A stretch of DNA of 64,000 nucleotides from Pseudomonas capsici (GCF_017165765.1 NZ_JAFGZD010000012.1:97495-161494); one strand, 5' to 3'; shown: positions 56,198 through 64,000, counted from the first letter of the stretch. Notes: generated by a model from the sequence alone, not told the origin. Program-made: numbers and translations.

Positions 56198-57778
56198 ATG
56201 GTTTCGGTGTATTCAAACGTAATGGAAATATTACCAAAGGTCGAGTTGAATCTACCGACAGCAAGAGAAACCCCGGCCGCACTGTTCGCACCCAGCAAGT
56301 TACTGGTTATTGTCGAGCGGCTCGATGACTGGCTCGGTTACTTGCCCAGCGAAAGTATATTGACCGCCCAGGAATATCTTGAAGACAAGCGTTATAAAAA
56401 TCCTGGCGGACAGGTTCAGATCATTAACTTGTGTCGCAACTATAAATATCTGGGGCACGGCTATTACTGCTCGTTACTGGCAGAAGCACGCGGTCATAAA
56501 GTCATACCTTCGGTCAAAACCATCAGTGAACTCACGAAACGTTCACTCTACGGTCTGGCCCTTGAAGATCTGGACCGTGTACTGGAGAACGCCATCGCTG
56601 ACCACCCCTATGGCGAAACCGAAGGCTTCACGCTGAGTTTTCATTTCGGCAAAACCGATCTGCTGCCGCTGCAGGCTCTGGCTCAACAGTTGTTCGACAC
56701 CTTTCCAGCGCCCATCCTGCAAGTGGAGTTCATCAAAAACCAGCGTTGGCACATCGCCGGAATCAAGATCGGTGCCCTGCACAAGCTGCGGGAAGAACAG
56801 CAACACGATTTTGCCCACGCACTGGATACCTTCAACCGGCGCATCTGGCGTCAGCCGGTTTCGCAACGCCAGTCCCGTTATGACCTGGCCATTCTGCATG
56901 ATCCTGCCGAGGCACTGGCCCCCTCCAACCCTCTGGCTCTGCAAAGGTTCATCGATGCCGGGCAGCGTCTGGGGATAGATGTCGAACTGATCGAGAAGAA
57001 AGACTACGCCCGACTGGCCGAATACGATGCCCTGTTCATCCGTGAAACCACCAGCGTTGCCAATCACACCTATCGTTTCGCCAAGAAAGCCGAGAGCGAA
57101 GGTCTGGTGGTCATGGACGACTCGGCCTCGATCCTGCGCTGCACCAACAAGGTCTTTCTCACCGACCTGCTCAACAAACACAATCTGGGTATGCCAGCGA
57201 CCGAGATTCTCTACCGTGATCGTATTCAGGATCTGGAACAGGTGGGCGAACGCCTGGGGTTTCCCGTCGTATTGAAAATCCCCGACGGTTGTTTCTCACG
57301 GGGCGTGATCAAAGTGGAAACCCAAGCCGAACTCGCCACAGCGGCTGCCGAATTGTTCGAGCACTCCGTATTACTGCTGGCACAGGAATATCTCTATACC
57401 GAGTTCGACTGGCGGATCGGCGTGCTCAATCGTCAGCCGCTCTATGCCTGCCTGTACTTCATGTCCAAGGGCCATTGGCAAATCTATAACCACAAGGCGC
57501 AAGGCAACGAAGTCAATGGCCTGTGCGAAACGGTCCCTATCGAAGAAGTGCCCCCCGAGGTGGTCAAGCTGGCCGTGGACGCTGCAAGTCTGATCGGTGA
57601 CGGGCTTTATGGGGTCGACCTCAAGCAGACCGACAAGCGCCTGGTGGTCATCGAGGTCAACGATAACCCCAACCTGGATGCCGGGATCGAGGATGCCTGC
57701 ATTCAGAATCAGTTGTACGACCGGATACTGGAGGAGTTCGTCCGCCGTCTGGAGCTCAAGCATCAGGGCCATGGTTAA
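56198..57778 (+). CDS. RimK-like ATP-grasp ligase with RLAN N-terminal domain
   Basis: A 526-residue protein. The N-terminal half (about 30-190: LLVIVERLDDWLGYLPSESI, INLCRNYKYLGHGYYCSLLA) is the RLAN domain found only with RimK-like ligases. The C-terminal half is an ATP-grasp domain, with the ATP-binding FPVVLKIPDGCFSRGVIKV near 357, LAQEYLYTEFDWRIGVL, and the magnesium-site motif VVIEVNDNPNLDAG near 485. Such enzymes form amide bonds between a carboxylate and an amine, often adding amino acids to a peptide or protein end. It pairs with the divergent GNAT-peptidase gene and is followed 26 bp later by a CorA-like gene. The real substrate is not known. Confidence 0.86.
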   Translation: MVSVYSNVMEILPKVELNLPTARETPAALFAPSKLLVIVERLDDWLGYLPSESILTAQEYLEDKRYKNPGGQVQIINLCRNYKYLGHGYYCSLLAEARGHKVIPSVKTISELTKRSLYGLALEDLDRVLENAIADHPYGETEGFTLSFHFGKTDLLPLQALAQQLFDTFPAPILQVEFIKNQRWHIAGIKIGALHKLREEQQHDFAHALDTFNRRIWRQPVSQRQSRYDLAILHDPAEALAPSNPLALQRFIDAGQRLGIDVELIEKKDYARLAEYDALFIRETTSVANHTYRFAKKAESEGLVVMDDSASILRCTNKVFLTDLLNKHNLGMPATEILYRDRIQDLEQVGERLGFPVVLKIPDGCFSRGVIKVETQAELATAAAELFEHSVLLLAQEYLYTEFDWRIGVLNRQPLYACLYFMSKGHWQIYNHKAQGNEVNGLCETVPIEEVPPEVVKLAVDAASLIGDGLYGVDLKQTDKRLVVIEVNDNPNLDAGIEDACIQNQLYDRILEEFVRRLELKHQGHG

Positions 57779-57804
57779 TCAACCTTTGCAGTAGAGACGC
57801 CAGA

Positions 57805-58728
57805 ATGATTGAACGCTACAGCCTGAATACCGGGACGCTTCATGCAACAACGGCCGAGGATGCGCCACTTTTTTTATGCACGAACCCGACAGCGCAAGAA
57901 CGGGATTTTCTGCATCGCAACTTCAAGGTTGATGCCCATATGCTGGATTCGGCGCTGGACCCTGACGAGGTGTCCAGAATCGAATTCCATGACGGCCAGC
58001 TCTTTCTTATCTGGAAGCGTCCGGAAAGCTATTCGGGCGCAGCAGCCATGACTTTCGAAGTCTCCTCCTTCGGTCTGATGCTCTCATCCGAGAAGCTGGT
58101 GGTCATTTCTGCTGGCAATTCATTGCTCAGTGCAGAGGGAACCCATCGGCCTCTGGAAAACCCGCTGGATATTCTGATCGACTTGCTGTTCAACAGCGTG
58201 CACCACTACCTGGGCCACTTGCGGGTCATCAAGTTGATTGCCCGGGAACTGCACAAGAAATTCGACACCTCTCTGGATAATCAGCATCTGCTGCACATGT
58301 TCAATCTCAGTGAAAGCCTGATCTATTACATCAACGCGATTCAGAGCAATGGTGCGGTCCTCGAGCGCCTGCACAATCACGCCGAGAAGCATGGATTTTC
58401 GGCCCATTTCATCGCGTTGCTGGACGATCTGATCATCGAGAACGACCAGTGTTACAAGCAGGCCAGAATCTATTCCACCGTGTTCGCCACACTCATGGAT
58501 GCCCGCGGCAACATGGCAAACAACAACATGAATTCGATACTGCGCAACCTGACCGTGGTCAATGTGGTGTTCCTGCCGCTGAACCTGATCGCCGGTATCG
58601 GCGGCATGTCCGAGTTCAGCATGATGACGGCGGGTTTTCCTTGGTGGATATCATTCCCGGCACTGATCGCGGGCATGCTGCTTCTGAGCCTGTTGATGTT
58701 CATGGTGCTCAGGAAGTCGTTCGCCTGA
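57805..58728 (+). CDS. CorA-family membrane protein with altered GMN motif
   Basis: A 307-residue protein with the CorA layout: a long cytoplasmic N-terminal domain with helical segments (LFLIWKRPESYSG, LDILIDLLFNSVHHYLGHL), then two C-terminal membrane helices (LTVVNVVFLPLNLIAGIGGM, FPALIAGMLLLSLLMFMVL). The pore-mouth GMN signature is replaced by GMS (IAGIGGMSEF, near residue 267). It probably moves or senses divalent metal ions, but the changed motif makes the ion uncertain. It lies 26 bp after the RimK-like gene on the same strand, so the two are likely cotranscribed. Confidence 0.82.
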   Translation: MIERYSLNTGTLHATTAEDAPLFLCTNPTAQERDFLHRNFKVDAHMLDSALDPDEVSRIEFHDGQLFLIWKRPESYSGAAAMTFEVSSFGLMLSSEKLVVISAGNSLLSAEGTHRPLENPLDILIDLLFNSVHHYLGHLRVIKLIARELHKKFDTSLDNQHLLHMFNLSESLIYYINAIQSNGAVLERLHNHAEKHGFSAHFIALLDDLIIENDQCYKQARIYSTVFATLMDARGNMANNNMNSILRNLTVVNVVFLPLNLIAGIGGMSEFSMMTAGFPWWISFPALIAGMLLLSLLMFMVLRKSFA

Positions 58729-58784
58729 CGCTATTGGCAGGTTGCAAGCGAGAGGCAAATCCAGGGTGCCGGATCACCCGGTAG

Positions 58785-58808
58785 AAAAGCCCCGCCACAG
58801 GACGGGGC
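58785..58808 (-). terminator. Terminator of the SyrD-like exporter gene
   Basis: GCCCCG (58789-58794) pairs with CGGGGC (58803-58808). On the minus strand the stem is followed by TTTTC (58785-58788). It lies 16 bp after the exporter stop and also 56 bp past the corA-like stop, so it may act on both transcripts, though only the minus strand has a T-run. Confidence 0.7.
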
Positions 58809-58824
58809 CAAAGAGTCGCAGGCC

Positions 58825-60519
58825 TCAGGCCTGCTTGTCGCGAATACCGCAGTGAACATCGGAAGCGATCTGGCCGTCGGACAGCTTGATGATGCGATCG
58901 GCCAGCTGGAAGTACTGATCGTCGTGGGTGATGATCAGGATGGTCTTGCCACGGCGTTTCAGGTCAGGGAGCAGTTCCTCGTAGAAGAAGCGCTTGAAAG
59001 GTGGGTCCTGATCCGCAGCCCATTCGTCAAGAACGTAGAGCGGACGGTCTTCCAGGTAGGCACAGACCAGCGCCAGGCGTTTCTGCTGGCCATAGGAAAG
59101 CGCCTTCAGCGTCGAGTAACCGTGCCCTTCGATCTTGATCTTGTCCGCCAGGCCCAGGGTCGTCAGGTATTTCTGCGCCAGCTCACTGCTCGCTTCCTTC
59201 TCGTCGGGGCCGATCAGACGGTTGAACAGATGAAAGTCGGAGAACACTGCCGAGAACATGTCCCGGTAATGGCTGCGATTGGTGTCGGTAATCTCGACGC
59301 CGTCGAGCTGCACATGGCCCTGACGCGGGATATAGAGACCGCACAGCACTTTGGCCAGGGTGCTTTTGCCACAGCCGTTGCCGCCGACGATATAAACGAG
59401 CTCTCCCGCATGAATGTCCAGGTCCACAGGTCCCAGGGCGAACCCCGAGCCGACATCGGCATTCTGATAATCCATCCTGATGTTCTTGAGCGAGATGGTA
59501 TTCCAGGCTTTTTGCGGGAAGTGCAACAGCTTGGGCGCTTCCGTCTCGACAACCTGCGGATGCTCTTCATTGATGCCAAAACCGAAATCCGCCAGGCGGC
59601 TGCTTGCAACACGCCCCTGGGCCAGAATCGGCATGGCGGTCACCAGCAGAGAAAGCGGCCCCATGATATAGAGCACGGCCAGAATGCTGGCTGTGAGCAC
59701 CGAGGGGTCCAGGGCTGCCACTTTCGGCGCGGCGAACAACAGACAACCCAGCAGTATCGACAGAGTGAGTTGCCCCACGTTGTCACCGGCGGTAAACCAG
59801 ACACGCTCGATGAAGTTGAAACGTGCCACTCGGGTCGACGAAGCATCGATGGCTGCACGACTGAACCAGTTACGGCGGATACGGTTGAGCTTCAGTTCCT
59901 TGAGACCGAATACCAGCGCATGGGTGTATTCGTTGAACGAGGTGAATTCGTCACGCACCCGGCTCGACACCTTCACGCCACTGCTGAAGAAATACAGATA
60001 AAGCACCACACCCACGAACATCAGCGACAGCGTGACCGCAAACACCACCCAGGACAGGTAGGCCAGGTAAGCGATACCGAACAGGAACACAGTGGTTTCC
60101 ACCAGTACCGTAGGCATCACGACCAGCGTGGTATTGAGCTGGGGAATGTCATTGGTAAGCATGGTCAGCACGTTGGCCGGCCCGCGTCTGTCCACTTCCT
60201 CCAGCGGCGTGCGCAGGATCTTGCGGCACAGTGCGATGCGAAGCCGGGTCATGATGTGCATGCTTGCATAAGCCGGAAAGAACGCTGCGGCATTGCGAAA
60301 GACGAATGCAACGACACTCAGGCCAATGAACCAATACATCACCTGGGTTCGCGAGCCTTCCATATGGATGGCCTGGTTGATCACATTGACCACTGCAATC
60401 GAAGCGACCCCGCTGATGACACCAGTCACCAGGGTAAAAAGGGTCAGCCAGGGATGGCTGCGCCATAACAGGCGCATGATCGAACCCGGACTGGGCTTTT
60501 TCTCTTGCTCGTTGCTCAT
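58825..60519 (-). CDS. Cyclic-peptide-type ABC exporter (SyrD/PvdE family)
   Basis: A 564-residue half-transporter of the SyrD/PvdE class in the inner membrane. It has six membrane helices in residues 1-330 (PWLTLFTLVTGVISGVASIA, MYWFIGLSVVAFVFRNAAAF), then an ATPase. The ATPase shows Walker A VGGNGCGKSTLAKVL near 383, a variant signature LSYGQQKRLAL near 479, and Walker B YVLDEWAADQDP near 495. The LSYGQ and DEWAADQDP forms are those of SyrD/PvdE. It probably exports a non-ribosomal peptide or its precursor to the periplasm. The ATG at 60519 has AAGGA upstream. It follows the SyrP-like gene on the same strand after 158 bp, with its own syr-syp-like box in that gap. Confidence 0.9.
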   Translation of the reverse strand: MSNEQEKKPSPGSIMRLLWRSHPWLTLFTLVTGVISGVASIAVVNVINQAIHMEGSRTQVMYWFIGLSVVAFVFRNAAAFFPAYASMHIMTRLRIALCRKILRTPLEEVDRRGPANVLTMLTNDIPQLNTTLVVMPTVLVETTVFLFGIAYLAYLSWVVFAVTLSLMFVGVVLYLYFFSSGVKVSSRVRDEFTSFNEYTHALVFGLKELKLNRIRRNWFSRAAIDASSTRVARFNFIERVWFTAGDNVGQLTLSILLGCLLFAAPKVAALDPSVLTASILAVLYIMGPLSLLVTAMPILAQGRVASSRLADFGFGINEEHPQVVETEAPKLLHFPQKAWNTISLKNIRMDYQNADVGSGFALGPVDLDIHAGELVYIVGGNGCGKSTLAKVLCGLYIPRQGHVQLDGVEITDTNRSHYRDMFSAVFSDFHLFNRLIGPDEKEASSELAQKYLTTLGLADKIKIEGHGYSTLKALSYGQQKRLALVCAYLEDRPLYVLDEWAADQDPPFKRFFYEELLPDLKRRGKTILIITHDDQYFQLADRIIKLSDGQIASDVHCGIRDKQA

Positions 60520-60649
60520 TGCTCAATATCCTTGGATGGACGGGCCATAGGGCAGTACCGATTGCGAGTCGCTGGCACATGAGCGCCAGCGGGTTCGGAA
60601 AAACAGTGAAATTCAGACAGGCCAGTGTACGGACGAGGCCGCTTGCGGC

Positions 60650-60669
60650 TGTCCCGGACTCCGAGTACA
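60650..60669. promoter_or_regulatory. syr-syp-like box upstream of the SyrD-like exporter
   Basis: Reads TGTC-CCG-N6-GAG-TACA: full match to the left half of the syr-syp box as I recall it, partial to the right. It is 130 bp before the exporter ATG, just past the dioxygenase stop. The gap also has a CGCTGGC/GCCAGCG stem at 60570-60591. Confidence 0.5.
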
Positions 60670-60677
60670 AGCGCCAA

Positions 60678-61730
60678 TCATTTGCTCGGCCAGACAGCGT
60701 CCCGCGTGGTCATTTCACCCATGGCCACAGCGATGAGCCGTGGTTCTTCATAGGGATCACGCGCATGGGCCGCGAGCATGTTGTCCAGCATGATCAGGTC
60801 ACCCTTCTGCCACTGGAAGCGCACAGCGCACGCCTCATAGGCCTCTCCGACCAGAGCCATGACCTCATCTTCGATAGGAGTGCCGTCGCCATAACTGACC
60901 ATGCGCGGCAGGCGATCCTCACCAAACATGTCGAACAGGTCTTCACGCATTTCTTCACCCAGGCAGAACGGGTGATGCAGCTGGACCTGATTGAAGAAAG
61001 CCGCCTGCCCGGTGACCGGGTGATGAATGACCGCCGGGCAATGGGTGTGGATCTGCAGGGTGTCGGCGTCCAGCCACTCGAACGCCGTACCTTGTTCGCG
61101 ACAGCGGGCCTCTGCCACTTCGGGCTTGTCGGTCCCGAAAAAGCTCTGCCAGCTGGGTTCGACACCCGAAGTAAAGGTACGGATGTAGCGCAGCGCCTTG
61201 CGCTTGAACTTCTCGACCACTTCGCCAGGCAGTTGCAGCAGCATCTGACGAATATCCACCAATGGCGTTGCCCCACCCACTTTCGAAGGCAACTCACAGT
61301 AGAACCACTGCTTGCGTGGCCAGCTTTCCAGATGCGAGCTTTCGTTGTGGTAGAGGATCATTTCCCGCTCGGGATAAGGCGTGGAGCGGTACACATTGCG
61401 ACCGCCCTCCTTCTTCGGCAGATCGCCATAGCCACCGTGCAGTCCCGGTGACAAGGCCTCGGCAAAACTTTCGAACAGGGGCACGCTATCCAGACCGAAA
61501 CCACGGAACAGAATCGCTCCGTGTCGACACAGCAGTGCTTCGATGCTTTCACGGTTTTCAGCGGCCCAGGCCAATGGCTCCAGCCCGGCTTCGACGGGTT
61601 CGATCACCACTGGCAGGCTGTTGGCGGGATCCAGCAGCGACAGGCGTACCTTTTTGTCACCGTGGCTGTCCGGCCAGCGCAGTGACTCGGTAATGTCCAG
61701 CTCAGGCAAATCGATGGTTTCAAGGTTCAT
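60678..61730 (-). CDS. SyrP-like TauD/TfdA-family Fe(II)/2-oxoglutarate dioxygenase
   Basis: A 350-residue non-haem iron oxygenase. The metal triad is His-x-Glu in ILYHNESSHLESWP (about residues 128 and 130) plus the distal His in MLDNMLAAHARDPYEEPR (near 318), whose Arg would bind 2-oxoglutarate. The HNE form and the SWPRKQWFYC context are those of SyrP-type hydroxylases, which act on amino acids held on carrier domains, rather than of taurine dioxygenase (H-x-D). The ATG at 61730 has GGGAG upstream. It lies between a SyrD-like exporter and a divergent Thr-loading NRPS, so beta-hydroxylation of a peptide residue (Asp in the case of SyrP) is likely but inferred. Confidence 0.88.
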   Translation of the reverse strand: MNLETIDLPELDITESLRWPDSHGDKKVRLSLLDPANSLPVVIEPVEAGLEPLAWAAENRESIEALLCRHGAILFRGFGLDSVPLFESFAEALSPGLHGGYGDLPKKEGGRNVYRSTPYPEREMILYHNESSHLESWPRKQWFYCELPSKVGGATPLVDIRQMLLQLPGEVVEKFKRKALRYIRTFTSGVEPSWQSFFGTDKPEVAEARCREQGTAFEWLDADTLQIHTHCPAVIHHPVTGQAAFFNQVQLHHPFCLGEEMREDLFDMFGEDRLPRMVSYGDGTPIEDEVMALVGEAYEACAVRFQWQKGDLIMLDNMLAAHARDPYEEPRLIAVAMGEMTTRDAVWPSK

Positions 61731-62051
61731 GCATAACTCCCGGGCGATGAATATCGAGGGTCGTGCCTGCTCGAGAAACCTCCCGTACCGGCACGCTTTG
61801 CGCCAGCATGTAAGCATCGCCGGACATGCCTGTCTGTCACCGCAATTAGGGACATTCCGGCCCTTTCACTGCGTCACCGACTGTCCCCATTTCCCTCGAC
61901 AGACACCTTTGCGGGATCGGTGCTGAAATGCCTCCGCTGCGCAAATACGAGCGGTTCGCAAGTACCTCACAACTCTTCGGTACGGGCTGCAGAACCTGGT
62001 TTCGAATGCGTCCAGCGCACTGCAACTTGTGATCAAACAGGAGTGTCATTC
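61731..62051. promoter_or_regulatory. Divergent promoter region between the dioxygenase and NRPS genes
   Basis: A 321-bp gap without a supportable gene. It holds one syr-syp-like dyad (61835-61854) and an AGGAG ribosome site for the NRPS at 62040. Promoter boxes could not be placed reliably. Confidence 0.55.
61835..61854. promoter_or_regulatory. syr-syp-like box in the dioxygenase-NRPS gap
   Basis: Reads TGTC-ACC-N6-AGG-GACA, with both outer tetramers of the syr-syp dyad perfect and exact 20-bp spacing. It lies 104 bp before the dioxygenase start and 197 bp before the NRPS start. Confidence 0.5.
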
Positions 62052-64000
62052 ATGCCGATCAACCCAATTGGCAAAGGGGAAGACCAGTTGTCAGCCCCGC
62101 TGCGACCCGGCGTCTTGCTGCACGAGCTGTTCAGTGCCAGGGCCGGAGAGTTTCCCGAAAGAACAGCGTTATCCGACAAAACCCGCGCCGTCAGTTACGC
62201 AGAGCTCGACGCCACGTCTTCGGCGCTGGCAGCCAGCCTGCGCAAGCGCGGCGTCAAGGACGGCAGCCTGGTCGGCCTGTGCCTGGAGCGCAATGTCGAT
62301 CTGGTCATTACCCTGCTCGCCATTCTCAAGGCCGGCGGTGCCTATGTCCCGGTCGATCCGGCCTACCCTGCCAAACGTATCGAGCACATCGTTCAGGACA
62401 GCGGCCTGCAACTGATCGTCAGTTCCCGTGATCTGTGCAGCATTCCCAAGACACCTTCACTGCAAGTACTGCTCCTGAACGAGCTGCTGGCAGAAAAGAA
62501 CCCTGGCGAGTTCAAGGCCAGCAGCGCCGATGCCTCTCAGGCTCCGGCCTATGTGATCTACACCTCGGGCTCCACGGGCGAACCCAAAGGCGTGCTGGTG
62601 ACTCATGCCAATGTGAGCAGCCTGCTGGAAAGCACCCAGCGCATCTATCATTTCACTCACAACGATATCTGGTCGATGTTCCACTCCATCGGCTTCGACT
62701 TCTCGGTCTGGGAAATCTGGGGCGCTCTCGCCCACGGTGGCCAGGTTGCCATCGTGCCTTACGAAATCTCCCGCTCACCCGAAACCTTCAGACAGTGGCT
62801 GATCAGCAATCAGGTCACTGTTCTGAGCCAGACGCCATCGGCCTTCCGCGGTCTTGACGAAGCGGATCGTCAGGCCAGCAAACGTCTGTCGCTACGTTAT
62901 GTGGTATTCGGCGGCGAAGCGTTGCCAGCTACCGTCCTGCGCCCGTGGGTCGAACGTCACGGTGACGCACTCCCAGCACTGATCAACATGTACGGCATCA
63001 CCGAAGCCACAGTGCATACCACCCACAAACGGGTGCGCGGCCAGGACCTTGAAGTATCGGCCACCGTCTCTGTCGGCAAACCGCTGGATGGCTGGACCCT
63101 GCACCTGCTGGATGACAACCGGCAACCGGTGAACACAGGCGAAATCGGCGAACTGTATATCGAAGGTGCCGGCCTGACCCTGGGCTATCTGAATCGTCCG
63201 GGCCTGACGGCCGAGCGTTTTGTAACCCTGCCAGGCAGCGGCATCCGTGCCTACCGCACCGGCGACCTGCTCAAGCAAGACGAGCATGGCGAATACCACT
63301 ACGCCGGACGTAGCGACCAGCAACTCAAGGTTCGCGGCTTCCGTATCGAGGCTGGCGAAGTCGAAGCGTCCCTGCAGTCGAGCAAGAAGATTTCCGCCAG
63401 CCACGTTACCGCCTATGACTACGGTCAGGGCGATATACGCCTGGTGGCCTACATCGTTCCCTCCGATGGCTCACAGAGCGTGACTCAGGAACTGCGCAGC
63501 GAACTGGCCGCACTGGTCGCTCAACAGTTGCCGGACTACATGCGGCCTTCGGCCTACATTGCCCTGGCAGCGCTGCCGGTCACCGCCCACGGCAAGATCG
63601 ACAAACAGCAACTGCCTTCACCGCTTGAGCACGGCAGTGTCAAAGCCGGTCAGGACACCCTGTCCGAACAGGAACAGCATGTCCTCAAGGTCTGGTCCGA
63701 AGACATCGGCCTCAAGGGCATCGGCCTGAACGACGATTTCTTCGATCACGGCGGTACCTCGCTGGCCCTGATTCGCTCCCTCAGCCTGCTCAAGGCTCAC
63801 TACAAGGTTGACCTCAACCCTGGCGTTCTCGCGGACGGAGCCACTGCCAAGGTCCTTGCCGAAAACATTCGCAGCGCCCTTGCCAAGACCGGTCAGGGCA
63901 ACCTCTCGGAGCAGGAACGGCAGGTCCTCAAGGTCTGGTCCGAGGACATCGGCCTCAAAGGCATTGGCCTGAACGACGATTTCTTCGATCACGGCGGCAC
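62052..64000 (+). CDS. NRPS starter protein A-T-T, threonine-loading (SyrB1-like), 3' end outside window
   Basis: Open from ATG 62052 (AGGAG 7 bases upstream) to the window edge, 649 codons so far. There is no C domain. An A domain starts directly (core YVIYTSGSTGEPKGV near residue 170, end motif TAHGKIDKQQL near 515). The pocket reads D-F-W-S-V-G-M-V-H, close to the Thr code D-F-W-N-I-G-M-V-H, with the YGITEATVH motif usual for Thr domains such as SyrB1. Two carrier domains follow, FFDHGGTSLALIRSL near 567 and a second copy starting at 63903 that is cut by the edge at its GG. In the syringomycin system SyrB1 loads Thr for chlorination by SyrB2; whether a halogenase follows here cannot be seen. 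Confidence 0.88.
   Translation, partial: MPINPIGKGEDQLSAPLRPGVLLHELFSARAGEFPERTALSDKTRAVSYAELDATSSALAASLRKRGVKDGSLVGLCLERNVDLVITLLAILKAGGAYVPVDPAYPAKRIEHIVQDSGLQLIVSSRDLCSIPKTPSLQVLLLNELLAEKNPGEFKASSADASQAPAYVIYTSGSTGEPKGVLVTHANVSSLLESTQRIYHFTHNDIWSMFHSIGFDFSVWEIWGALAHGGQVAIVPYEISRSPETFRQWLISNQVTVLSQTPSAFRGLDEADRQASKRLSLRYVVFGGEALPATVLRPWVERHGDALPALINMYGITEATVHTTHKRVRGQDLEVSATVSVGKPLDGWTLHLLDDNRQPVNTGEIGELYIEGAGLTLGYLNRPGLTAERFVTLPGSGIRAYRTGDLLKQDEHGEYHYAGRSDQQLKVRGFRIEAGEVEASLQSSKKISASHVTAYDYGQGDIRLVAYIVPSDGSQSVTQELRSELAALVAQQLPDYMRPSAYIALAALPVTAHGKIDKQQLPSPLEHGSVKAGQDTLSEQEQHVLKVWSEDIGLKGIGLNDDFFDHGGTSLALIRSLSLLKAHYKVDLNPGVLADGATAKVLAENIRSALAKTGQGNLSEQERQVLKVWSEDIGLKGIGLNDDFFDHGG
63660..64000 (+). 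repeat. Tandem carrier-domain repeat, 243-bp unit
   Basis: Unit 1 spans 63660-63902 and unit 2 begins at 63903, truncated by the window end. The start of the unit (LSEQEQHVLKVWSEDIGLKG against LSEQERQVLKVWSEDIGLKG) is nearly identical in DNA, and the period is exactly 81 codons. The high identity implies recent duplication; more units may lie beyond the edge. Confidence 0.85.

Noticed and set aside
60570..60591. CGCTGGC/GCCAGCG stem upstream of the SyrD-like gene as a terminator of the dioxygenase gene
   Set aside because: Only 7 bp, no T-run on the minus strand, so termination is not supported.
1..64000. CRISPR array, insertion sequence, prophage, tRNA or rRNA
   Set aside because: No direct-repeat arrays with spacers, transposase or integrase frames, or tRNA/rRNA-like sequences were recognised.

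Overview
The window looks like chromosomal DNA of a fluorescent Pseudomonas of the plant-associated P. syringae / P. cichorii kind. The reasons are high GC with Pseudomonas-type codon use, a linear-lipopeptide NRPS pair flanked by LuxR regulators and MacAB, a SyrP/SyrD/SyrB1-like gene trio, and a Pseudomonas-type REP remnant. No rRNA, tRNA, CRISPR array, insertion sequence or integrase was seen.

Layout, left to right. (1) 1-4450: the 5' part of a lipoprotein-type alpha/beta hydrolase, then a LacI-type regulator, a double GATAACGTTATC operator and a gudP-gudD operon for D-glucarate uptake and dehydration, closed by a clear terminator. (2) 4750-37110: a lipopeptide cluster. Two NRPSs (3 + 5 modules, the second ending in tandem thioesterases) are translationally coupled on the minus strand and followed by macA-macB export genes; LuxR-type regulators sit at both ends. 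Reading the A-domain pockets gives Leu-Leu-Gln-Leu-Gln-Val/Ile-Leu-Leu, the peptide of cichofactin (syringafactin has Thr at position 5). (3) 37198-49210: a DUF3079 gene, a parvulin-type isomerase gene and narIJHGK on the minus strand, with narXL divergent; the narK-narX gap carries an ANR-like site and a NarL-type 7-2-7 site. (4) 49394-54378: a sulfur-scavenging island with a short coupled ORF, a DszC/SfnB-like flavin oxidoreductase, a sulfonate-type ABC transporter (binding protein, permease, ATPase) and a methyltransferase whose signal-peptide region lacks a usual start codon. (5) 54380-58730: a REP remnant, the tail of an RND efflux pump, a 38-residue membrane miniprotein, and a poorly characterised set made of a GNAT-DUF3335 (C39-like peptidase) fusion divergent from a RimK-like ATP-grasp ligase and a CorA-like protein with a changed GMN motif. 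(6) 58825-64000: a SyrD/PvdE-type exporter, a SyrP-like TauD-family dioxygenase, and a divergent NRPS starter protein predicted to load Thr, with at least two tandem carrier domains; it runs off the right edge.

The best candidates for something undescribed are the right-edge Thr-loading A-T-T / dioxygenase / exporter cluster and the RimK/GNAT-peptidase set. A 20-bp dyad resembling the syr-syp box occurs before the lipopeptide synthetase, before its LuxR gene, before the SyrD-like exporter and between the dioxygenase and the Thr-loading NRPS. This suggests that regions 2 and 6 share one regulon.
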